Positions 1 through 4,924 of a stretch of 9,174 nucleotides of DNA are shown here, one piece after another. Each line of letters begins with the position of its first letter. Position 1 is the first letter of the stretch. The position numbers and the translations under genes are program-made. Below the pieces are notes generated by a model. It did no database searches and had not been told where the DNA came from. It was given only the letters and a program-made list of their open reading frames with translations. The DNA is from CAYQEC01 sp964569015 (GTDB lineage Bacteria > Actinomycetota > Acidimicrobiia > Spongiisociales > UBA5794), in contig CAZMSN010000062.1 of assembly GCA_964569015.1 (NCBI GenBank), positions 1 to 9,174 of the forward strand, written 5' to 3'.

Positions 1-48
1 GTGGGCCCAGCTGGATTTGAACCAGCGGCCTCATCCTTATCAGGGATG
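1..48 (-). repeat. Displaced 3' fragment of tRNA-Ile (far attachment site)
   Basis: These bases align without gaps to 6102-6149 with three differences, at 10, 26 and 28. Read on the minus strand they contain the 3' anticodon arm, variable loop, T arm, acceptor 3' strand and discriminator base, but the 5' half of a tRNA is absent: similarity stops at base 49. Differences 10 and 26 together flip the outermost T-stem pair (49-65) and keep it paired, and difference 28 is in the variable loop. All three would be tolerated in a working tRNA, as expected for the former 3' end of a functional host gene. The match may extend left of the window. Confidence 0.85.
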
Positions 49-152
49 AACAGGGGGTCAAGCGGGACTTGAAGAATCGCCGGAAACCCTTGCAGGTCAA
101 CGGTTTTGAACACTCACCAGTTCGCGTCGTTTCCGGCTGTTTCTCGTTCTCT

Positions 153-174
153 TGTGCACGCGATGTGCACGCGG
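153..174 (+). repeat. Double TGTGCACGCG motif, probable integrase arm-type site, left end
   Basis: Two copies of TGTGCACGCG are separated by one A (an 11-bp step, about one helical turn) and followed by G. The identical 22-bp arrangement occurs in the same orientation at 6010-6031 near the other end. In the excised circle the two would lie on opposite sides of the tRNA-derived core, about 105 and 71 bases away, as arm-type sites of lambda-type integrases do. The rest of 49-267 shows no gene. It holds AACCCTTGC at 85-93, which recurs in the hairpin at 6070-6096. Confidence 0.6.
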
Positions 175-267
175 ATGTCCGTCGCTCGCTGGCTCGACCG
201 CGCCCCGATTGCTCCTCCCCGCCCATTGTCGGGGCGTCCGGCTCAGTCGCGATCCGGTGCGCTCCTG

Positions 268-1500
268 TCAGCAGCCGGCCGACTTCCATTCATTGACGAC
301 CCACCCGGCCGGTGACTCGGTGATGGAGATCCAGGCGACAGCCAGAGGCGGGTCAGATTCGAAGGTGTCCACAAACGCGATCGACCCGTCCGGCAGGTGA
401 AGTTCTGTGTAGCCGGACCGCGGGAGGGGCAGGTAGTCGGCGCCGCTGCGCGCCCCGTCGAGGAACCCGGCAAGTGCTGCAATCGGCGAGTCGTACACGA
501 TGCCATCACCAGACGAACTGCTCACGGGCGGGTGATCCGGCGCACATACGACCACAGTCGGAAGCTCGTCACCCTGAGCGACCCCGGTTACCAGTGTCGC
601 CATGTCGACGGGAGGAACGACCACGTTGGTCGGTGGAGCAAGATCGCCGGGTTCGCCCTTCGGAAGATTCATTGCTGCGAATATCGCATCGGCGATTTGG
701 GTCATTTTGTCGCTTGTCTTTTGGATAGGGAGTGCTGCGTAGGAGTCGGCGAGTTGGAAGAACCGAACCGTCGCGACGACGGTGGCTGTGTCCGCAACGA
801 AGTCCGTCGCCCGGTCGGTCATTCTCACCAGTACAAGGACGTCGTCCGTGAGACCCTGACCCATCGACGGGTCGATCTGCGGGAGCACGATCTCGACCGG
901 GTCGATGCCGCTGCTGCTGATCTCCTGCCAGGCGTCTGCAGAGACCGGATCGGTGGACTCGAGCTCGTTCCACCCGATGTACACCATCGTGTCGGAGCCG
1001 TCGCCGAGGAGGAAGAACGCATCTTCGTACCACTCCGTCGACCGGAACATCAGGCCGTTCGCTGCTCCGATCTCTGGAACCGTCTCCTGGATATGAATGA
1101 GCTTCTGGCGGATGCCGTTCAGGTCGTTGTGCCAAGTGCTCTCTCCGGCTTCGATAGAAGTGACCTGTCCGACCCAGTCCCAAGTCCAGTCTGCATCGCC
1201 ACGGGAATCAAAAGGGAGATCCACTGGCGTCGACGGTGCGATCGGTTCCGCGGTAACGATTGACGTCGTTGGCGATATCGCCACCGGCGCGGCTGCGAAG
1301 TCCGATGTTCCATCGTTGTTCGCGATGACTGCGGTTGCTCCAAGGAGACCGAAGACTCCAGCCGCGATTGCGGCTCCCGCGAACGCCCTGTGCCGATGCA
1401 GCCGAGCACGTACTGTGGCGGGCGACCGGGTGTTGATGTGTGCGACCTGTCTCCGGGCCTCCTCGGCTGCGCTGGTGAGTTGGTCTTCGAGCCTGTTCAT
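268..1500 (-). CDS. Single-pass membrane protein, putative sigma-factor partner (anti-sigma-like)
   Basis: 410 aa. Residues 1-38 are charged and probably cytoplasmic, 39-60 form one hydrophobic membrane helix rich in Ala, Gly and Leu, and about 350 residues follow that would be outside the cell, starting with a Thr/Pro/Ser-rich linker. The ATG overlaps the stop of the upstream sigma gene in an ATGA arrangement, with a GGAGGGG ribosome site at 1508-1514, so the two are translationally coupled. Membrane proteins coded directly after ECF sigma genes are often anti-sigma factors. This one lacks the HxxxCxxC zinc motif of ZAS-type anti-sigmas, and I do not recognise its outer domain. Anti-sigma function is inferred from position and topology only. 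It could instead be a secreted-face sensor or effector under the sigma factor's control. Confidence 0.75.
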   Translation of the reverse strand: MNRLEDQLTSAAEEARRQVAHINTRSPATVRARLHRHRAFAGAAIAAGVFGLLGATAVIANNDGTSDFAAAPVAISPTTSIVTAEPIAPSTPVDLPFDSRGDADWTWDWVGQVTSIEAGESTWHNDLNGIRQKLIHIQETVPEIGAANGLMFRSTEWYEDAFFLLGDGSDTMVYIGWNELESTDPVSADAWQEISSSGIDPVEIVLPQIDPSMGQGLTDDVLVLVRMTDRATDFVADTATVVATVRFFQLADSYAALPIQKTSDKMTQIADAIFAAMNLPKGEPGDLAPPTNVVVPPVDMATLVTGVAQGDELPTVVVCAPDHPPVSSSSGDGIVYDSPIAALAGFLDGARSGADYLPLPRSGYTELHLPDGSIAFVDTFESDPPLAVAWISITESPAGWVVNEWKSAGC

Positions 1501-2057
1501 GAGTGATCCCCTCCATCGTCGAGCCGTGCTTCGAGCGCCTGCTTCGCTCGCTGTAGGTGTGTCTTAACCGTGTTCTCTGAACATTCGAGAATGCGAGCGA
1601 TGTCCGCAACCGAACTCCGGTCGTAGTAGCGAAGAGCGATCACCTGCCCCTGGCGCTTCGGGAGCCGCCGGACCGCAGCCCAGGTCGCTACTGCATCGGG
1701 AGACATCTCCGGTACGACGAATCCCGACCCGCCGACACGGACAAGTGCCTTGGCCTCAGCGGTACGACGACGGAATCCCGACACGGAACCGTTCGATACA
1801 ACCCGACGCACCCACGCGCCCGGGTTGTCGTACGCACCGACCGTATCCCACTGCTTGTAGGCCTTCAGGAAGGCGTCCTGTGCGAGATCCTCGGCACCCG
1901 ATCGGCTCCCCGACAACACGAACGCCAGTCCGATCACGGGCCTGAGTTCGCGTTCGTAGAAGGACGCGAAGTCCATTCGGAAAGGAGCCGCCGTCACTGT
2001 CGGCTCCTCTTGCGTAGCTACCACTGGAGGGACCTCCATCTTCTGCATTCTCATCAA
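1497..2057 (-). CDS. ECF-type RNA polymerase sigma factor
   Basis: Up to 186 aa. A sigma-70 region 2 lies at about 31-98 (FYERELRP, then GAEDLAQDAFLKAY and the helix ending in AWVRRVV), and region 4 at about 122-178 with the turn VADIARILECSENTVKTHL. Region 3 is missing, as in ECF (group 4) sigmas. Short actinobacterial proteins of this layout are usually annotated as SigE-family ECF factors. It would direct RNA polymerase to a small regulon, held in check by the coupled membrane protein at 268-1500. The start is unsettled: TTG at 2057, ATG at 2054, 2048 and 2039 are all in frame and none has a strong ribosome site, so leaderless translation is possible. It is transcribed away from the toxin-antitoxin operon, sharing about 130 bases of intergenic DNA. 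Confidence 0.9.
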   Translation of the reverse strand: MMRMQKMEVPPVVATQEEPTVTAAPFRMDFASFYERELRPVIGLAFVLSGSRSGAEDLAQDAFLKAYKQWDTVGAYDNPGAWVRRVVSNGSVSGFRRRTAEAKALVRVGGSGFVVPEMSPDAVATWAAVRRLPKRQGQVIALRYYDRSSVADIARILECSENTVKTHLQRAKQALEARLDDGGDHS

Positions 2058-2069
2058 GTAACACGCATA

Positions 2070-2098
2070 CCGACACCGGAAAGGACCACAAGGATTCC
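2070..2098 (-). promoter_or_regulatory. Possible ECF-type promoter of the sigma operon
   Basis: On the minus strand GGAATC (2093-2098) is followed after 17 to 18 bases by GTGTCGG (2070-2076). This resembles ECF promoters with a GGAA-type -35 and a GTC-type -10, which are often recognised by their own sigma factor. Transcription would begin only a few bases before the TTG/ATG starts at 2057/2054, consistent with the lack of a ribosome site there. The match is short and unproven. Confidence 0.3.
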
Positions 2099-2118
2099 GA
2101 GATGGTGTTGTCCGTTAT

Positions 2119-2159
2119 GTACGAAACGTACTTGACGTACGGAATGAACCTGATATGGT
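2119..2159 (+). promoter_or_regulatory. Promoter and likely autoregulatory operator of the toxin-antitoxin operon
   Basis: TTGACG (2132-2137) and TATGGT (2154-2159) are spaced by 16 bases and resemble a housekeeping promoter. The inverted repeat GTACG-AAA-CGTAC (2119-2131) abuts the -35, and a further CGTACG palindrome (2136-2141) overlaps it. Type II antitoxins usually repress their own operon through such repeats, so this is the probable operator. Confidence 0.5.
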
Positions 2160-2186
2160 GGGCATGCTGACACGAAGGAGGAGCCA

Positions 2187-2600
2187 GTGTCGTCAACCCT
2201 CGTACGCAACTCATCGAACGCTCGAGACAACTTCAGCACCGTGCTCGACGAAGCCGCCGAAGGCTCTGCGCCCGTGATCGAGCGTCGCCGGCAGCGCCTC
2301 GTTGTCGTCGATCAGTCACGTTTCTTGTCAGCGATCGAGTCGTCGCTCCCCACCCCCGTCGCTGTGCCGGAGGACGACGGATGGTCCCTCATGCTCCCGG
2401 GGCTCCCGATCGCCGCAGACGGGAGAACCTTTGATGACGCGATCAACGAGTTCGTCGATGCCCTCGTCGAATACGCGGAGGACTGGGAAGCACGTCTGCG
2501 GGTGGCGCCCAACCATGCGGCGAATTGGCCACTCGTCCAGTTCGTGCGCCTGTCGTCTCGCGACACGCTTCGCGAGTGGGTCGTTCGCGTCCCCGAATGA
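2187..2600 (+). CDS. Antitoxin with Phd/YefM-like N-terminus and HicB-like C-terminal segment
   Basis: 137 aa. The GTG start is preceded by GAAGGAGGAG (2174-2183). Residues 8-46 fit the Phd/YefM DNA-binding fold: an N-terminal helix with NARDNFSTVLDEA, a strand with PVIERRRQRLVVV, then DQSRFLS. Residues 61-102 (EDDGWSLMLPGLP, then ADGRTFDDAINEFVDALVEYAEDW) resemble the HicB pattern of a strand ending in a LPG-type turn, a strand and a long amphipathic helix. Residues 103-137 are unassigned. Its stop overlaps the next start (ATGA), as is normal for an antitoxin-toxin operon. Expected role: bind and neutralise the product of 2597-3019 and repress the operon through the repeats at 2119-2141. Antitoxin identity is well supported by domain and context; the HicB-like reading is by eye. 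Confidence 0.8.
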   Translation: MSSTLVRNSSNARDNFSTVLDEAAEGSAPVIERRRQRLVVVDQSRFLSAIESSLPTPVAVPEDDGWSLMLPGLPIAADGRTFDDAINEFVDALVEYAEDWEARLRVAPNHAANWPLVQFVRLSSRDTLREWVVRVPE

Positions 2601-3019
2601 CGTTCCCTGCCCCATCGCGCAAGGACCACGACACGTTCTGCACAACAGAAGGATGGGCGTCGGTCCGTAACGCCAGGAGCAAGACCGGTCATCACGTCAC
2701 CTATGAACTCGTCCTCCCCGATGGCGCCATGCTGCGCACACGTGTCTCCCGCCCGCCGAACAAGGACACCTACGGAAAGAGTCTCTGGGCCCACATCCTC
2801 CGTGACCAGCTGCAGGTATCGGAAGCGGAGTTCTGGGCATGCGTGAAGGATGGGATCCTCCCTACACGCACCCAACAGCAGCCTCCCACGGACGCGATCC
2901 CCGCCGGCGTCGTTCATCAGCTCATCACCCTCGTCGGGCTGTCCAAGGAGGATGTCGCGGCGATGACCAAGGACGAGGCCATCGATCGCCTCCTGCGCTT
3001 TCGCACAAACGGAACGTGA
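2597..3019 (+). CDS. Putative toxin of the operon, HicA-like (translational repressor type)
   Basis: 140 aa from the ATG at 2597, which overlaps the antitoxin stop. The longer frame from 2525 lies inside the antitoxin gene and has no ribosome site. Actinobacterial proteins of this kind, downstream of Phd-like antitoxins, are annotated as cytotoxic translational repressors of toxin-antitoxin systems. Residues 13-83 follow the HicA order: a helix (TTEGWASVRNARSK), then GHHVTYELVLPDG with a histidine where HicA has its catalytic G-S-H, a second strand pair (MLRTRVSRP), and a helix (GKSLWAHILRDQL) followed by VSEAEFWACV. HicA toxins are small dsRBD-fold ribonucleases that cleave mRNA. Residues 95-140 form an extra tail absent from typical HicA (about 60-80 aa). 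RNase activity is inference. Confidence 0.75.
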   Translation: MTFPAPSRKDHDTFCTTEGWASVRNARSKTGHHVTYELVLPDGAMLRTRVSRPPNKDTYGKSLWAHILRDQLQVSEAEFWACVKDGILPTRTQQQPPTDAIPAGVVHQLITLVGLSKEDVAAMTKDEAIDRLLRFRTNGT

Positions 3020-3209
3020 GAGCGGTTAGCCTCGATGATCTGGGCGGACGGATGCGGGAGCCGGCACCGAACGTCCCCGCCTCGGGAGATCAGCCCCGTG
3101 GCACTCCAATCCACATCTCCGACTTGGGTATCTCCATGGGAGTACTGTCGATCATCCTCGTCCCGGCTCCTGGATACTGCGAACCTTCGGCGCACCTCCA
3201 CCCACTAGA

Positions 3210-3470
3210 TGTACCCGGCCAGGACGTTGGTGACGGTTCTTGACCAGGTGAAGACCTCCGAGTGGAGTATTGATTGCCGTCAAGACCCACTCGAGGTCTT
3301 CATGGGTCACCGTAATGCCCGTCTCACGGTTCATGGGCGTCGTCTGCTCGTCCGGCGGGTTCGTGTCGAGGTGATGCCCGTCGCGCATGTGGCCAAGGCG
3401 ATGGGGATCTCGCGCCAATGCGCGCATCGGTGGGTCGCCCGACGGGATGCTGAGGGCGACGGCGGGGTCA
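3210..3470 (+). mobile_element. Truncated IS481-type insertion sequence, left-end remnant
   Basis: The stretch starts with TGTACCCGGCCAGGACG at 3210, a plausible terminal repeat beginning with TG, about 90 bases before a transposase start. The transposase N-terminus is intact to about 3466 and then breaks off, and no matching right end is visible in the window. The right limit is therefore set by loss of similarity, close to the stop of the SEC-C gene at 3478. Bases 3020-3209, between the toxin and this remnant, show no gene. Confidence 0.6.
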
Positions 3471-3499
3471 CATCGGATCAGCTCCCCGCCAGGCCGTGA
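3302..3499 (+). pseudogene. IS481-family transposase, N-terminal fragment
   Basis: From the ATG at 3302 the frame reads MGHRNARLTVHGRRLLV, then VAHVAKAMGISRQCAHRWVARRDAEGDGG. This is the characteristic N-terminal helix-turn-helix of IS481 transposases. Intact members are about 300-350 aa and continue into an integrase-core DDE domain. Here the family pattern stops after EGDGG (about residue 55) and the frame ends at residue 65 in unrelated sequence overlapping the SEC-C gene on the other strand. The whole catalytic domain is missing, so the gene is dead. It shows that the island has taken insertions and then deletions between the toxin and SEC-C genes. Confidence 0.75.
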
Positions 3500-3960
3500 C
3501 AGTGCTTGTACTTGAGACCAGACCCGCACGGGCATCGATCATTGCGACCGACCTTGACCCTGGGTTGGGACCGTCGCTGTTGCTGGGATGATGCTGTCCG
3601 GATCTGCTGCTCCAAGATCCTGAGTTGCCGCTCTCTCATGCTCAGTCGTTCTTCGCGCGACTCGAGTTCGTGCTCTCGGGCAGTCAGTCGCTGTTCTCTC
3701 TCTGACGCCCGTTTCTCGGCTCGCCCCTCGAACGGCGAATATTCCCATTTGGTTTCGCCGACGACAGTCCGCAGCTCGTGATCGATCAGACCGGCGATCC
3801 CCTCGCCGATTGTGAACCCGATCGCCTCACAGTATCGCTTCCAAGTCGACCACATCGCGTCGGACAGCGGGACCTTCGCCAACTGTGTCGCGTGGCCGTG
3901 GTTGAACTCTGCGTAGATTCGCCGTTCGATCTTGGCGAGGGTTCCACGATCGAGAGTCAT
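3478..3960 (-). CDS. RHH-like, coiled-coil, SEC-C zinc-motif protein
   Basis: 160 aa from the ATG at 3960, chosen because AAGGGGGGTGAG lies 5-12 bases upstream. The frame can be extended to a TTG at 4002 but without a ribosome site. Residues 25-68 look like a ribbon-helix-helix unit (strand TQLAKVPLS, helix DAMWSTWKRYCEAIGF, helix IGEGIAGLIDHELRTVV). Residues 78-126 are a charged Glu/Arg heptad-type coiled coil, and 138-156 are a SEC-C motif with GRNDRCPCGSGLKYKHCH, whose C143, C145, C154 and H155 would hold one zinc ion. SEC-C occurs at the end of SecA and in many unrelated proteins. This protein is not SecA. A dimeric DNA-binding protein is likely, perhaps a regulator of the element (inference). 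It follows a 47-codon ORF by four bases. Confidence 0.85.
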   Translation of the reverse strand: MTLDRGTLAKIERRIYAEFNHGHATQLAKVPLSDAMWSTWKRYCEAIGFTIGEGIAGLIDHELRTVVGETKWEYSPFEGRAEKRASEREQRLTAREHELESREERLSMRERQLRILEQQIRTASSQQQRRSQPRVKVGRNDRCPCGSGLKYKHCHGLAGS

Positions 3961-3964
3961 CCAC

Positions 3965-4108
3965 TCACCCCCCTTGCCGGTATACCGGTATACCGACGGC
4001 AACTTGTTGCATGTGCGTGTGTGATTTGACAGGGTTCGTGCACGAACACGGTGACAGGGTCGACGCGTCGTTCGCGATGCCCATGTTGGTTACGGGGCGG
4101 TTCGTCAT
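3965..4108 (-). CDS. Small ORF (47 aa) translationally linked to the SEC-C gene
   Basis: The ATG at 4108-4106 is preceded at six bases by AAGGAGG (4115-4121 on the plus strand), the strongest ribosome site in the island. The peptide starts MTNRPVTNMGIAND, contains a CSC pair at residues 22-24, and ends IPVYRQGG. Its TGA (3967-3965) lies inside the ribosome site of the SEC-C gene, leaving four bases before that ATG. I do not recognise the peptide, and it shows no membrane helix. It may be a genuine small protein, or a leader whose translation opens the SEC-C start. Two palindromes (3978-3995, 4034-4047) fall within it. Coding status rests on the ribosome site and the coupling only. Confidence 0.5.
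   Translation of the reverse strand: MTNRPVTNMGIANDASTLSPCSCTNPVKSHTHMQQVAVGIPVYRQGG
3978..3995. repeat. Perfect 18-bp palindrome CGGTATACCGGTATACCG
   Basis: The sequence is its own reverse complement and is also two direct copies of CGGTATAC. It lies 18-35 bases upstream of the SEC-C ATG, inside the end of the small ORF. An operator for a dimeric regulator, possibly the RHH-like product itself, is a reasonable guess. In the small ORF it encodes part of VGIPVYR. Confidence 0.45.
4027..4060. repeat. Direct TGACAGGGT repeats flanking a 14-bp palindrome
   Basis: TGACAGGGT occurs at 4027-4035 and again at 4052-4060. Between and overlapping them is the perfect palindrome GTTCGTGCACGAAC (4034-4047). 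Everything lies within the small ORF upstream of the SEC-C gene. It could be a regulator site or an RNA hairpin in the leader. Confidence 0.35.
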
Positions 4109-4155
4109 CGCGTTCCTCCTTCGGATCTGGACTATGTGAGGGATTGTGGGGACGT

Positions 4156-4582
4156 ACCCTTGGCGCAGAGTTGTCCGAACCGATGATTCTGCACTCCAGA
4201 CCGGGATTCCGGGGCTGCAGCCGTCATCCGCCGGGCATGCCGCGTGTCCGTGGTGTCCAGGCCGGCACCGACCGCCGAACCTACCGAGATCGCCGCTTTC
4301 GGCGGGATCTCCACCGGGACCGATGCCGATTATGGATGCCACATCCACGAAACAGACACGACAACCCTCTCACCAGAGTGTCAGCAACCCTCTCACCAGA
4401 GTGTCAGGAACCCTCTCAACCCAGTCGCCGGGGACCTGCCGAGACGCCTCCACCGCTTGGGCCACAACGCTTTTCGCGACATCGCCGATCAACCGGAAGA
4501 AACCCTGTTCAGCGGTGCTCGACCCGCCCTCCTGGACCATCTCGGATCGACGCCAAGGGTTCGCCAACTCTGCGCCAAGGGT
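4156..4582. repeat. 18-bp inverted repeat pair enclosing 391 bases
   Basis: ACCCTTGGCGCAGAGTTG reads on the plus strand at 4156-4173 and on the minus strand at 4582-4565. Both copies then continue inward with a similar CGAACC after a one-base length difference. A further ACCCTTGGCG lies on the minus strand at 4560-4551, 22 bases from its partner. No target duplication is visible outside the pair. It could be the ends of a small non-autonomous insertion or two operators facing each other. Confidence 0.5.
4362..4426 (+). repeat. Tandem 23-bp repeats, two perfect copies and one partial
   Basis: Copies at 4362-4384 and 4385-4407 are identical, starting CAACCCTCTCACC and ending AGAGTGTCAG. A third copy (4408-4426) keeps GAACCCTCTCA and then decays. 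The spacing is close to two helical turns, as in iterons and cooperative operator arrays. Confidence 0.75.
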
Positions 4583-4701
4583 GGTGAGCGACTTTCACTG
4601 CCGTGGACTGGAGCGGCGCCGAGGGGAAACAGGTGTCGCGGTCGGCAGTGGAGGATGCCCCTTGTTATGGGTAGATGCCGTACACCAAGAAGTCACGCAG
4701 C

Positions 4702-4747
4702 GAACCCTTTCAGCAGAGTGTCAGGAACCCTTTCAGAACCGGTGTCA
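4702..4747 (+). repeat. Second cluster of the 23-bp repeat, two diverged copies
   Basis: Copies at 4702-4724 and 4725-4747 begin GAACCCTTTCAG. The first ends CAGAGTGTCAG like the cluster at 4362, and the second ends CGGTGTCA with a one-base shift. They lie about 300 bases downstream of the first cluster and about 180 bases before the integrase start. Confidence 0.65.
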
Positions 4748-4823
4748 CCTATCTATCGCCGGCTGATCCGTGACATTTCCAAAATGCCTCTGACCAGGGA
4801 GAACACGAAGAATGGCAACGAAA

Positions 4824-4843
4824 TGACACTGGAGTGAAAGGGT
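4824..4843 (-). repeat. Inverted copy of the 23-bp repeat before the integrase
   Basis: Read on the minus strand this is ACCCTTTCACTCCAGTGTCA, matching the AACCCTTTCA and GTGTCA blocks of the copies at 4702-4747 in the opposite orientation. It lies about 80 bases before the integrase ATG and could be part of its promoter region. Confidence 0.5.
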
Positions 4844-4924
4844 CAGATCGCACGATGGACGGCTCGAATCATGTCAGACCCCGATGGTACATTCGAACAA
4901 CGGTCGCGAGAGCAGGAGAACACC

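Larger units (their letters stand above)
4109..4924. other. Repeat-rich stretch without a convincing gene, upstream of the integrase
   Basis: About 800 bases separate the small ORF from the integrase. Open frames cross it (for example plus 4244-4837 and minus 4370-4567), but they lack ribosome sites and recognisable domains. Their translations run through the tandem repeats. The stretch holds an 18-bp inverted pair (4156-4173 and 4565-4582), a cluster of 23-bp repeats (4362-4426 and 4702-4747) and an inverted copy (4824-4843). AACCCT-type cores recur throughout on both strands. It may be a control, excision or replication region, or the remains of insertion-sequence ends. I cannot choose between these. 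Confidence 0.5.

Noticed and set aside
106..315. Remnant of a second integrase at the left end, because VHAMCTR is encoded again
   Set aside because: Only the 22-bp motif is shared. Flanking codons show no integrase similarity, so a binding site explains it better.
397..1263. Long plus-strand frame opposite the membrane-protein gene
   Set aside because: It is antisense to the coupled sigma/membrane operon, lacks a ribosome site and recognisable domain, and is explained by GC-rich third positions of the real gene.
4034..4047. LexA/SOS box
   Set aside because: The half-sites are in the wrong order (GTTC outside, GAAC outside with a six-base centre) compared with GAAC-N4-GTTC, so it is only a generic palindrome.
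4370..4567. 65-codon minus-strand frame, possible excisionase or small protein
   Set aside because: It starts at TTG without a ribosome site, and its end is made of the 23-bp repeats. There is no excisionase-like helix-turn-helix.
4362..4747. CRISPR array
   Set aside because: The repeats are directly tandem without spacers, only two are identical, and there are no cas genes.
4244..4837. 197-codon frame in the repeat region as a gene
   Set aside because: No ribosome site or domain; it translates the tandem repeats and low-complexity DNA, and overlapping frames are equally open.
4871..4924. Integrase start at the upstream ATG 4871
   Set aside because: There is no ribosome site before it, whereas the ATG at 4925 has CAGGAGA at good spacing and family similarity begins just after.
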